DNA of 8,003 nucleotides from CBDUMN01 sp965368335 (GCA_965368335.1 CBDUMN010000130.1:1-8003), one strand, 5' to 3'. Positions 1-6,819 are shown, counted from the first letter of the stretch. Numbers and translations are program-made. Notes: generated from the sequence alone by a model not told the origin.

Positions 1-494
1 GGAAGATCGGCGGCTTCGGCAAATCCCATATTGGCGATGTCGTTGGCGCGGAGGTTCACTTCGGCGGCGCTGCCCGCACCTTCTACCAGAACCAGATCGC
101 AGCCCTGTCCGACGATCTCGAAACTTTCGAGCACCTTGGCCATGAGGGAGCGCTTGAAAATCGAATAGTCCTTGGCGCTTTTATTGCCCAAGACCTTGCC
201 CTGGACGACGACTTGCGCGCCCACGTCGGTTTGAGGCTTGAGCAGGACCGGGTTCATATGGACCGAAAGCGGCAGGCCGCAGGCCCGCGCCTGAAGGGCT
301 TGGGCGCGGCCGATTTCGCCACCGTCTTCCGTCACGGCGGCGTTGTTGGACATGTTTTGCGGCTTGAAGGGCGCGACCTTGAGTCCGCGCTTTTTAAAAG
401 CCCGGCAGAGACCGGCGACCATGAGCGACTTTCCCACGTCGGAGCCGGTTCCCTGAAACATCAGGGCGGCGGGCTTTCCCTTGTCTTGGGCCAT
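1..494 (-). CDS. cobQ: Cobyric acid synthase CobQ, N-terminal part (cut by window edge)
   Basis: This is the glutamine-dependent amidotransferase that amidates adenosylcobyrinic acid a,c-diamide at four side chains to give adenosylcobyric acid, a cytoplasmic late step of cobalamin synthesis. The 164 visible residues form the N-terminal ATP-binding, dethiobiotin-synthetase-like domain. The P-loop variant GTGSDVGKS is at residues 15-23, followed by KVAPFKPQNMSNNAAV, a stretch typical of CobQ, and by the LVLVEGAGS segment near residue 145. The glutamine amidotransferase domain must lie beyond the left edge. The ATG at 494 begins MAQDKGKPAALMFQG and lies 2 bases after the stop of the SYLF gene, so translation is probably coupled; the ribosome binding site is weak. 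The family (CobQ/CbiP) is clear. The only doubt is whether the unseen remainder is intact. Confidence 0.95.
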   Translation of the reverse strand, partial: MAQDKGKPAALMFQGTGSDVGKSLMVAGLCRAFKKRGLKVAPFKPQNMSNNAAVTEDGGEIGRAQALQARACGLPLSVHMNPVLLKPQTDVGAQVVVQGKVLGNKSAKDYSIFKRSLMAKVLESFEIVGQGCDLVLVEGAGSAAEVNLRANDIANMGFAEAADL

Positions 495-496
495 TT

Positions 497-1186
497 CTAG
501 TATTTCGCCAAGGCTTCCCTGAGCGTTGCGGAGCCTGGGTTGGCCGTCATGCTGGGCTGCAAGATGGCGCGCGGCTCGACCTCTTCTCCGTAATAGGCCT
601 TGTTGTAGTCGCTGCGCTTGCCGATTACCGCGCCTTCGAAAGCGCCGCCCCCAAATACGCCGCGGGCCAGTGAGTAGCTGACGATATCCGCTCCGACGTT
701 GGTGGTGGTTGCGCCGCCCATGCCGGCACCCAATGTGCCAACCGCGATGCTGGCGTCAGCCCCCAGTTTCACCTGGTCGTCGAGGACTGAGATCAACCCT
801 TTTTCAGTGCGGATGATCAACACGACCTGGGCATCTTGCACGCCGAATTGCACACCAATGCTTCCCGCGCCCATGGTGTAAAAGGCGGGTTGGCTCCATT
901 GGCCCTCGAGGTTTTTGGCGAGCAGTACGCCATTGCCGCCAGCACCGCCAACGAAAAACCCGGCCTTGAAGAACTGAGGGATGATCAAGACGCCCTTGGC
1001 GGTTTTCATCAACTCACGGGCTGATTCAAAATTTTTCTCGCTCAACACTGCGTCCACCGACATGCGGGCGCGGTCCACCAAGTCCTGAGCGTCTTGCTTG
1101 GATACATCATCTGCATAGGCCGGAACGGCTGGTAAGGCCGACACAAGAAACATCGCAACGGCAGCAAAAAGAGTCCGAACGTTCAT
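497..1186 (-). CDS. Secreted SYLF-domain (Ysc84-like) lipid-binding protein
   Basis: This encodes a 229-residue exported protein. Residues 1-25 are a Sec signal peptide: positive MNVR, a hydrophobic core, then a likely cut at AYA|DD. The mature part matches the SYLF/Ysc84 domain: AKGVLIIPQFFKAGFFVGG, GLISVLDDQVKLGADASIAVG, and the SYSLARGVFGGGAFEG signature with GKRSDYNKAYYG near the C-terminus. SYLF proteins bind phosphoinositides in eukaryotes; in bacteria they are periplasmic or envelope proteins of poorly known role. I chose the ATG at 1186 because a run of six G lies 4 bases upstream. A TTG at 1207 would add seven residues and overlap the cobO stop. The gene sits between cobO and cobQ on the same strand with gaps of 17 and 2 bases, so it is probably co-transcribed. 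Its function in this setting is unknown. Confidence 0.9.
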   Translation of the reverse strand: MNVRTLFAAVAMFLVSALPAVPAYADDVSKQDAQDLVDRARMSVDAVLSEKNFESARELMKTAKGVLIIPQFFKAGFFVGGAGGNGVLLAKNLEGQWSQPAFYTMGAGSIGVQFGVQDAQVVLIIRTEKGLISVLDDQVKLGADASIAVGTLGAGMGGATTTNVGADIVSYSLARGVFGGGAFEGAVIGKRSDYNKAYYGEEVEPRAILQPSMTANPGSATLREALAKY

Positions 1187-1203
1187 AATTCCCCCCAAAC
1201 GGG

Positions 1204-1803
1204 TCAATATTCCACACCGGGTTGGGCCTTGACGCCCGATTTGAAGGGATGCTTAAGCAACTTCATCTCGGTAACAAGGTCCGCCTGCTCGATCAGGGCG
1301 TCGGCGGCGTTGCGCCCGGTCACGACTACATGGGTGCCTTCGGGCCGGTTGGCGATGGTTTCCAGCACGTCGGCCAAAGGCACATAGTCGTAGCGCAGCG
1401 CCACGTTCAACTCGTCGAGCACCACCATTTTGTAGGATGGATCGTTAATCATCTCTTTCGCTGCGTCCCATGCTTTCATTGCAGCGGCGACGTCGCGGTC
1501 CCGATCCTGGGTTTCCCAGGTGAATCCTTCGCCCATCGCCTTGAAGGTGACGAGATCGGGGAACCCTTCGAAAACCCGGCGTTCGGCGGTGTCCCAAGCC
1601 CCTTTGATGAACTGAATGACACCCACTTTCATCTCATGGCCGACGCAGCGCAGGACCATGCCGAAAGCAGCCGAAGATTTGCCTTTGCCCGGCCCCGTAT
1701 GGACGATGCAAAGCCCCTTATCGGCGGTTTTGCCGTCCATGATTTTGTCCCGCGCCGCTTTTTTGCGGGCCATTTTACTCTTATGCCGGTCTTCCTCGGA
1801 CAT
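1204..1803 (-). CDS. cobO: Cob(I)yrinic acid a,c-diamide adenosyltransferase (CobO/BtuR type)
   Basis: This enzyme moves the 5'-deoxyadenosyl group of ATP onto the Co(I) form of corrinoids, both in de novo synthesis and in salvage. The protein has 199 residues, normal for the CobA/CobO/BtuR family. Visible motifs are the Walker A loop GPGKGKSS (residues 37-44), IQFIKGAWDTAE (63-74), the family signature GEGFTWETQDRDRD (91-104), the Walker B-like MVVLDELNVAL (126-136) and the C-terminal end KAQPGVEY. The basic N-terminal arm (residues 1-30) is also usual. The ATG at 1803 is preceded by an AAAGGGGG ribosome binding site. It lies 49 bases downstream of the FAD dehydrogenase gene and just upstream of the SYLF gene and cobQ, which performs the next pathway step. 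No cobalamin riboswitch fits in the short gap upstream of it. Confidence 0.96.
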   Translation of the reverse strand: MSEEDRHKSKMARKKAARDKIMDGKTADKGLCIVHTGPGKGKSSAAFGMVLRCVGHEMKVGVIQFIKGAWDTAERRVFEGFPDLVTFKAMGEGFTWETQDRDRDVAAAMKAWDAAKEMINDPSYKMVVLDELNVALRYDYVPLADVLETIANRPEGTHVVVTGRNAADALIEQADLVTEMKLLKHPFKSGVKAQPGVEY

Positions 1804-1852
1804 GCCGCCCCCTTTAAAATCTGCTCCTTCTTTAAGGGCTTATATAGGCCTG

Positions 1853-3466
1853 TTATGACCCTTTAACAATCGCTTTGGCGGCAGCGCGGGCGGTGAGGAT
1901 GCAGCCGCCGAGGAAGGTGCCTTCGAGGGCGCGGAGGCCATGCATCCCGCCGCCGCCGAACCCGGCGGCCTCGCCGACGGCGAACAGGTTGGCGATGGGC
2001 GACCCGTTTTCCGCCAGGACCCGACTTTCAAGGTCGGTTTCGATGCCGCCCAAGCTTTTTCGGCTGATGATGAACTCGCGAATGGCGATGAGCGGCGCGG
2101 CTTTGGGGTCGAGGATTTTCTGGAACTTGCAGGTTCTTAAGCGGTCGCCCCGGTATTCGCGAAGGTGGGCGAGTTTCTGTAACTGCTCGTCCCGCCAGGG
2201 CGCGCCCCGACTGATTTCGGCGTCATAGGCTCTAATATCGGCCTCCATGGCGTCGGCCTCCACATCGACGGGATTGCCCAGTGCGTTCATTTTGTGGGCC
2301 AGTTCCGGCACCGTATGGGCGACGACCACGTCTTCGAAATTCTCGGTCATGTCGCGGTAGAGCGCTTTGTTGCCGAACAATACACCCATCAGGAAGGAGA
2401 ATTTTTTGTTGTCGCGGATCGCCGTATTGAACTCGGCCCCGGAGATGGCGAATTCCTTGAGGGCGATTTTCCGGTTTAAGACTTGCCAGGAATATTTTTG
2501 TTCTCTGGTGCAGATTTGAGTGATCAGGTCGCGGGTGTCGAAGGCCGACACCAGAGGGCGTGGGTCTTTGAACCGGCGGCCCGTCGCATCGAGCCAGAGG
2601 GCCGATTTGCTGGGCACCAGGCTGAGGCCGTGATTGGGTTTGCGCGGCCTCGGGTGGCGGACGCCCGCGGCATAGTTCCACATGCGGTTGAGGTTGGTCA
2701 CCCGTCCGCCTATCTCCATGGCGGCGTCATGTAATGTGCCGTCGGCGAATTTATGGGAGCCGTTGAGAATAACTTCGGGCGGCTTTTCGCCCCAATCGGG
2801 ATGCCAGTTCGTGCGTACCCGTTCCATGGAGCCGTTGATGCCTCCCGCGGCGATCACCGTCACTTCGCCTAAGGCTCGAAATGAGTCATGGGTGCCGCCG
2901 ATGGAACCCGAGCAGCCGACGATCTGTCCGCCATCGCTCTCCAGTCGTTCGACCTTGTGGCCGAACAATCGCGTCAATTTGCCGTGTGCCGGATGGGTGT
3001 CGAGCGCGTGGGTCAGGGCGACGATTAAGCCATGACCGGTTCCCCAGGTAATGTGAAAGCGCGGCAGGGAATTGCCTTGAACGTCTTCTCCCCGCTCAAC
3101 CCACTGGACGACCGGGAGAAAGGAAACGCCCCTGGCGACCAGCCAGTCGCGGACGTCCGGCGTAGAGCGCTCGACCATTCGCTTGGCCCAGGCGCGCGGC
3201 CAGTGATCGTTTTCTTCGAATTGGCCGAACGATTGCCAGTCGGCCCAGGCTTTTTCGGGACTGTCCGCAATCCCGCCCTTGCGCTGTTCCGGGCTATCGA
3301 CGAAGAACATGCCGCCGAAGGATTCCTTGGCGAGACCTCCGAAATGTTCCTGCTGGTCGCGGTCGATCAGCAGGACTGATTTTCCGCCGTTCAAGCATTC
3401 CAAGGCAACCGTGATGCCTGCGATGCCGCCGCCAATGACGACGATGTCGGCTCGATAGTCGGCCAT
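1853..3466 (-). CDS. FAD-binding dehydrogenase (fumarate reductase flavoprotein-like / ketosteroid dehydrogenase-like)
   Basis: This encodes a 537-residue flavoprotein oxidoreductase. The N-terminus DIVVIGGGIAG (residues 7-17) with LLIDRD about 20 residues later is the dinucleotide-binding Rossmann motif. The C-terminal FAVGEAAGFGGGGMHGLRA (about 495-513), followed by ALEGTFLGGCILT, is the second FAD-contact region typical of the large FAD-binding dehydrogenase group related to fumarate reductase flavoproteins and 3-ketosteroid dehydrogenases. There is no signal peptide or haem motif, so it is a soluble cytoplasmic enzyme. The substrate cannot be read from the sequence. The ATG at 3466 follows an excellent GGGGAGGTG ribosome binding site 4 bases upstream. 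It is the first gene of the minus-strand run that continues into cobO, and it has no recognised role in cobalamin synthesis. Confidence 0.88.
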   Translation of the reverse strand: MADYRADIVVIGGGIAGITVALECLNGGKSVLLIDRDQQEHFGGLAKESFGGMFFVDSPEQRKGGIADSPEKAWADWQSFGQFEENDHWPRAWAKRMVERSTPDVRDWLVARGVSFLPVVQWVERGEDVQGNSLPRFHITWGTGHGLIVALTHALDTHPAHGKLTRLFGHKVERLESDGGQIVGCSGSIGGTHDSFRALGEVTVIAAGGINGSMERVRTNWHPDWGEKPPEVILNGSHKFADGTLHDAAMEIGGRVTNLNRMWNYAAGVRHPRPRKPNHGLSLVPSKSALWLDATGRRFKDPRPLVSAFDTRDLITQICTREQKYSWQVLNRKIALKEFAISGAEFNTAIRDNKKFSFLMGVLFGNKALYRDMTENFEDVVVAHTVPELAHKMNALGNPVDVEADAMEADIRAYDAEISRGAPWRDEQLQKLAHLREYRGDRLRTCKFQKILDPKAAPLIAIREFIISRKSLGGIETDLESRVLAENGSPIANLFAVGEAAGFGGGGMHGLRALEGTFLGGCILTARAAAKAIVKGS

Positions 3467-3567
3467 GTTTCACCTCCCCGGTGAATGGATTTTTCTTTCA
3501 ATTCCTCCGATGATTGGCGATATGGAGGGACAATTCAACGGTCCCGTCCCTTCGTAAGGAGTCGCGA
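3467..3567. promoter_or_regulatory. Divergent intergenic region between FAD dehydrogenase and U32 gene
   Basis: These 101 bases separate two genes read outwards, so promoters for both the minus-strand cobalamin run and the plus-strand U32 gene must lie here or just inside the genes. No box pair close to the sigma70 consensus stands out. A weak candidate for the minus strand is TTGAAT (reverse complement, around 3533-3538). The only inverted repeat is a short imperfect one, CCTCC (3504-3508) facing GGAGG (3524-3528). The assignment as a promoter region rests on gene orientation, not on a recognised motif. Confidence 0.45.
3555..3561 (+). promoter_or_regulatory. Ribosome binding site TAAGGAG deciding the GTG start of the U32 gene
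   Basis: TAAGGAG lies 6 bases before the GTG at 3568, near-ideal spacing. The open frame extends further upstream to a TTG at 3514, but that codon has no ribosome binding site, and the extra 18 residues do not resemble the start of this family, whose homologues begin shortly before the ELLLPAGD motif. The GTG is therefore the start. Confidence 0.8.
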
Positions 3568-5217
3568 GTGCCCAAAGGGTCAAATAACAAGCGTAGCGAA
3601 CTGCTGCTTCCGGCGGGCGATCTGGCGCGTCTTAAAACCGCCATTCTCTATGGCGCGGACGCCGTCTATGCGGGAACGCCCGACCTGTCGTTGCGCACCC
3701 AGTCGGGCTTTACCCTGGAGGAACTGGCCGAAGGGGTGAGGTTCGCCCACGGGGCAGGTAAGAAAATCTACCTGACCCTCAATCTGTTCACCCATAACAA
3801 AGACATCGAAAAACTGCCGGGATTTATCGAGACCATCCGTAAGGTCCAGCCCGATGGGGTGATCGTCGCCGACCCAGGAGTGTTTCAATACCTCAAGGAC
3901 AATGCGCCCGAACTGGAGCGCCATATCTCGACCCAGGCCAATATCGTCTCCTGGCTGACGGTGGATTATTGGAAGAAGCAGGGGGCCGATCTTTGCGTTT
4001 TGGCCCGCGAGGCGAGTTTCGCCGAGCTGGCTGAAATCCGCGAGAAGGTATCGGACATCAAGCTCGAAGCCTTCGTCCATGGCGCCATGTGCATGACCTA
4101 TTCGGGCCGCTGCCTGTTGTCGAATTTTATGGCCGAGCGTGGCGCTAACCAGGGGAATTGCGCCCATAGCTGTCGCTGGAAATACGACCTCAAAGTGCGC
4201 ACCAAGGATGGTGAGGAAAAGACCATCGGGATCACCGACCAGAATATGGAGGATTTCGAGTTCTTTCTCGAAGAGGAGTACCGTCCGGGAGAAATCTATC
4301 CTATCGAGGAGGACGGCCACGGGTCTTACATCATGAATTCCAAAGACCTTTGCCTCATGCCGGTGCTCGACGACTATCTGAAAATCGGTGTTGATTCGCT
4401 GAAAATCGAAGGTCGCAATAAGAGCGAGTATTATGTGGCGATTGCCGCTCGCGCCTACCGCCAAGCCATCGACGCCTGGTATGCCGCCCCCGAAGATTGG
4501 TTGCCGGAGCCCTTTCTGAAGGAACTTCACACCTTGCAATCGCGTGGCTACACCATGGGCTTCCACCATGGACGCCTGACCGATCTAGCCCACTCTTATG
4601 ATCGCTCGGAATCCCTTGGCGGCTGGTCGTTCGCCGGGGTGGTGCGTGAGTGGCAGGGGGATGATTTGATCCTTGAAATCCGCAACCGTATGGAGGCTGG
4701 AGACGTTATCGAGTTTTTGCCGCCCGGTGAAACCGAGGTGATCCGTTTACGGCTTTATGAGTTCCTCGACGCCAAGAAACATTCGACTCACGACACCGTG
4801 TCGGCGGGGCAGGGGCGGGCCATACGGTTGAACGCCAAGCTGTTCCATGCCGAGGATGCCGACAGGCTCAAGGGCCGGTTGCCGCCCTTGACGGTGGCGC
4901 GCAAGGAAACTCCTTTGCCCGAGGACAAGCAGGTATTGGTCGAAGCTTCCGTTCGCGCCCAGGACGTGGAGCGCGGCGTTATGGACAAAGAAGACCTGCA
5001 GGCCTGGAAAGACGATCCTCAAGGGGCGGCGAAAAAAGCCTCGCTCAAAAGCCGGTCATTCCTCGGCAAAGCGCCGAAACTGGGATTGGAGGGCTGCTGC
5101 GGTTTGGGGTGCAATGGTTGCCTGATGTTCTGGAACGACCCCAAGTATGAAGAGGCGCGTAAAAAGATGGCGGCCAAGGGGATCGGTGAAATGCTGGAAA
5201 AGGATTGTTCACCTTAA
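3568..5217 (+). CDS. trhP: U32-family protein, TrhP (YegQ)-like tRNA uridine hydroxylation enzyme
   Basis: The 549-residue protein begins with the family's N-terminal ELLLPAGD (residues 10-17) and GADAVYAGTPDLSLR, and carries a perfect U32 signature, EAFVHGAMCMTYSGRCLLS (167-185). C175, C182, C198 and C202 or C262 are candidates for the iron-sulphur ligands known in U32 proteins. The segment IEEDGHGSYIMNSKDLC and then DSLKIEGRNKSEYYV are typical of the TrhP/YegQ branch rather than UbiU or UbiV. TrhP takes part in prephenate-dependent formation of 5-hydroxyuridine at the tRNA wobble position. A U32 C-terminal beta-barrel domain follows (about 350-450: GGWSFAGVV, NRMEAGDVIEFLPPG). An extra tail of about 90 residues ends in a cysteine cluster, C510, C511, C515 and C518, followed by LMFWNDPKYEEAR. 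E. coli YegQ, about 450 residues, lacks this tail. The family is certain; the exact subgroup is likely. Older annotations call such proteins peptidases or collagenases. Confidence 0.85.
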   Translation: MPKGSNNKRSELLLPAGDLARLKTAILYGADAVYAGTPDLSLRTQSGFTLEELAEGVRFAHGAGKKIYLTLNLFTHNKDIEKLPGFIETIRKVQPDGVIVADPGVFQYLKDNAPELERHISTQANIVSWLTVDYWKKQGADLCVLAREASFAELAEIREKVSDIKLEAFVHGAMCMTYSGRCLLSNFMAERGANQGNCAHSCRWKYDLKVRTKDGEEKTIGITDQNMEDFEFFLEEEYRPGEIYPIEEDGHGSYIMNSKDLCLMPVLDDYLKIGVDSLKIEGRNKSEYYVAIAARAYRQAIDAWYAAPEDWLPEPFLKELHTLQSRGYTMGFHHGRLTDLAHSYDRSESLGGWSFAGVVREWQGDDLILEIRNRMEAGDVIEFLPPGETEVIRLRLYEFLDAKKHSTHDTVSAGQGRAIRLNAKLFHAEDADRLKGRLPPLTVARKETPLPEDKQVLVEASVRAQDVERGVMDKEDLQAWKDDPQGAAKKASLKSRSFLGKAPKLGLEGCCGLGCNGCLMFWNDPKYEEARKKMAAKGIGEMLEKDCSP

Positions 5218-5245
5218 CCTGCTCAATCCCCGGCAAAATCCTTCC

Positions 5246-5251
5246 TATATT
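5246..5251 (+). promoter_or_regulatory. Possible -10 box upstream of the dioxygenase gene
   Basis: The 63-base gap 5218-5280 holds TATATT at 5246-5251, close to a sigma70 -10 box and about 30 bases before the ATG. The hexamer 17 bases upstream (TCAATC, 5223-5228) is a poor -35 box. The dioxygenase could equally be read from the upstream U32 promoter, since no terminator hairpin is seen in the gap. Confidence 0.25.
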
Positions 5252-5280
5252 CAAGGGAGCCAAACGGAAGGAATTTTGCT

Positions 5281-6063
5281 ATGCGCTCGCTCCCCACGGT
5301 TTTCGTCAGTCACGGTTCGCCGACCACTCTCATTGAACAAAACAGCCCGGCGAGAGCCTTTCTCTCCGGTCTCGGCGAACGCCTGGGTCGGCCCAAGGCG
5401 ATTGTCAGCATTACCGCCCATTGGGTGACAGGTGCGCCGAAGGTCGGAGCAGTGGAAGCTCCTGAGACCATTCACGATTTTGCCGGATTTCCCCAGGAAC
5501 TCTTTGACATGCAGTATCCGGCGCGAGGGGATGCGGAGCTGGCCGGGCGTGTCGCCCAATCTTTGCGTGAGGCTGGGTTCGATAGTCGGCTTGATGAGAG
5601 ACGTGGTTTGGATCACGGTACCTGGTCGCCCTTGAAGCTCATGTATCCCGAGGCGGATGTGCCGGTGGTCCAGATGTCCGTTCAACGTTCCGACCCCCGC
5701 CATCATCTGGCCTTGGGAGCCGCTCTATCTTCTTTGGGAGAGGAAGGCGTTCTGGTCCTGGGGTCGGGCAGCACGACCCATAATCTGGGCAACTTCGAAT
5801 ATGGCGGCCGTGAGGCTATGCCCTGGGCCGAAGCCTTTGAAAACTGGCTGGCCCAGACCATAGAAGCCAACGATTGGGAGGCGCTTTTGGACTACCGCGC
5901 CAATGCGCCGTATGGCGAGAGGGCTCATCCCAGTGAAGAGCACTTCATGCCGCTGTTCGTTGCCTTGGGAGCGGCGGGAAAAAGGGCTGTGCCGGAGATT
6001 CTGCATCGCGGGATTGAACATGGCAGTATCGGCATGAGCGCTTTCGCCTTCAACTCCCTTTAA
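5281..6063 (+). CDS. ygiD: Class III extradiol ring-cleavage dioxygenase, 4,5-DOPA dioxygenase-like (YgiD/DODA)
   Basis: This 260-residue cytoplasmic enzyme belongs to the YgiD/DODA branch of the LigB superfamily, non-haem metal enzymes that open catechol rings; characterised members cleave DOPA between C4 and C5. Motifs in order: VFVSHGSP (H11), SITAHW (H47), ETIHDFAGFP (63-71), GLDHGTWSPLKLMYP (H112, the family's catalytic-type histidine), LGSGSTTHNL (H167) and SEEHFMPL (H221). H11, H47 and H221 are the expected metal ligands. Length is normal for the family. The ATG at 5281 is preceded by GGAAGGA about 8 bases upstream. It follows the U32 gene after 63 bases, with no obvious functional link. 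The stop overlaps the end of the convergent GDT1 gene by 14 bases. The real substrate may be another catechol. Confidence 0.92.
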   Translation: MRSLPTVFVSHGSPTTLIEQNSPARAFLSGLGERLGRPKAIVSITAHWVTGAPKVGAVEAPETIHDFAGFPQELFDMQYPARGDAELAGRVAQSLREAGFDSRLDERRGLDHGTWSPLKLMYPEADVPVVQMSVQRSDPRHHLALGAALSSLGEEGVLVLGSGSTTHNLGNFEYGGREAMPWAEAFENWLAQTIEANDWEALLDYRANAPYGERAHPSEEHFMPLFVALGAAGKRAVPEILHRGIEHGSIGMSAFAFNSL

Positions 6064-6328
6064 AATGTTCAAAAACCGTCCAACAACCGAGCAGGATAAA
6101 ACCGCTTCCGGCAATCAGCTTTAAAGGGATGACCTCCAGATACTTGGAGGCCAGGGCGCCCACCAGAACGGCGAGGGCTGTCGAAAGAACCAATGCGCCT
6201 GCAGCGGCAATGAATACGGCGATAGGGTGGTGCTCACCTTCGGAGGCGAACAGGAGGGTCGCCAATTGGGTTTTGTCGCCGAGTTCGGCAAGAAAAACAG
6301 CTGAAAAGACAGCGAATAGCTTGAGCAT
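6050..6328 (-). CDS. Single-domain TMEM165/GDT1 (UPF0016) membrane protein
   Basis: This encodes a 92-residue, very hydrophobic protein with about three membrane helices (roughly residues 2-14 leading into the motif, 36-60 and 66-86). The family signature ELGDKTQ is at residues 15-21, within FLAELGDKTQLATLLFAS. GDT1/TMEM165 proteins are cation transporters or exporters, with manganese or calcium reported for characterised members. Most have about 190-200 residues with two copies of the ELGDKT motif; this one has a single copy, so it would have to work as a homodimer or pair with another half protein. I chose the ATG at 6328. A TTG at 6346 in the same frame would add six residues but has no better ribosome binding site. 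The gene overlaps the 3' end of the dioxygenase gene by 14 bases, tail to tail. Confidence 0.88.
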   Translation of the reverse strand: MLKLFAVFSAVFLAELGDKTQLATLLFASEGEHHPIAVFIAAAGALVLSTALAVLVGALASKYLEVIPLKLIAGSGFILLGCWTVFEHFKGS

Positions 6329-6393
6329 TCGTATAATCCCATGCAACTTAAAACAATGCCTTGCTATAGACTAAAAGGAAGTAGGCCGCATCC
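6329..6393. promoter_or_regulatory. Divergent intergenic region between GDT1 and yjbQ genes
   Basis: These 65 bases separate two outward-reading genes, so promoters for both are expected. On the plus strand TATAGA (6365-6370) is a possible -10 box, about 24 bases before the ATG, but no convincing -35 hexamer lies 16-18 bases upstream. No clear hairpin or operator is seen. The call rests mainly on gene orientation. Confidence 0.35.
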
Positions 6394-6819
6394 ATGAAAC
6401 AGGCCCAGGATACTCTTGTCGTTCGCACCCGGGGGCAGGGGCTTTATGAATTTACTGGCGAAGCGGCGCGGTTTGTCGAGGCGTCCGGCATCGAGATGGG
6501 ACTGCTGACGGTTTTTGTCCGCCATACAAGTGCGAGCCTAACCATTCAGGAAAATGCCGACCCGGACGTGCAGCGCGACCTCACCGAATTTTTCAAACGT
6601 CTTGTCCCGGAAAATCAATCCTGGATGCGACATACCATGGAAGGGCCAGACGATATGCCCGCCCACATCAAAGGGGCGCTTACGGATACCTCGTTGACCG
6701 TACCGGTCGGCAGCGGTCGGCTGATGCTCGGTACCTGGCAAGGGCTCTACCTGTTTGAGCACAGGGCCCGCGCCCATTCCCGGCAGGTGGTTTTACATAT
6801 TTTTGGTGGATATTCTTAA
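6394..6819 (+). CDS. yjbQ: YjbQ family (UPF0047) protein
   Basis: This encodes a 141-residue soluble protein of the UPF0047/YjbQ family, matching the usual length of 130-145. The signature RHTSASLTIQENADPDVQRD (residues 43-62) contains H44. It is followed by HTMEGPDDMPAHIKGAL (80-96), with H80 and H91, and GTWQGLYLFEHR (113-124), with H123. Members form small trimers with a metal-binding site, and some show weak thiamine-phosphate synthase activity, the source of the database name 'secondary thiamine-phosphate synthase'. The physiological role is not settled. The ATG at 6394 has only a weak or distant ribosome binding site: AAGGA is 14 bases upstream and TAGG is 8 bases upstream. The gene stands alone between the divergent GDT1 gene and the sensor kinase, and no thiamine gene is visible nearby. 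Confidence 0.94.
   Translation: MKQAQDTLVVRTRGQGLYEFTGEAARFVEASGIEMGLLTVFVRHTSASLTIQENADPDVQRDLTEFFKRLVPENQSWMRHTMEGPDDMPAHIKGALTDTSLTVPVGSGRLMLGTWQGLYLFEHRARAHSRQVVLHIFGGYS

Noticed and set aside
213..500. A 95-codon plus-strand frame at the left end
   Set aside because: It lies opposite the start of cobQ, whose N-terminal P-loop domain is unmistakable on the minus strand.
1804..1852. Possible terminator or riboswitch between the FAD dehydrogenase gene and cobO
   Set aside because: The 49 bases hold only a weak AT-rich imperfect repeat (CCCTTAAAG / TTTTAAAGGG on the minus strand) without a U-tract, and are far too short for a cobalamin riboswitch.
1222..1866. A 214-codon plus-strand open frame opposite cobO
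   Set aside because: cobO on the other strand carries complete family motifs. The plus-strand product is low-complexity in style and resembles no known family.
2232..2681. A 149-codon minus-strand frame inside the FAD dehydrogenase gene, raising the question of a frameshift
   Set aside because: The 537-codon frame is unbroken and carries both FAD motifs; the other frame is rich in Pro, Arg and Gln and has no domain.
3496..3538. Imperfect inverted repeat around CCTCC ... GGAGG upstream of the U32 gene
   Set aside because: The matching arms are only 5 bases, with gaps and mismatches beyond; it is not distinguishable from chance.
3580..4569. A 329-codon open frame on the minus strand, antisense to the U32 gene
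   Set aside because: It is a shadow of the strongly supported U32 coding sequence. Its translation shows no recognisable domain, and its frame is open because of codon bias in the real gene.
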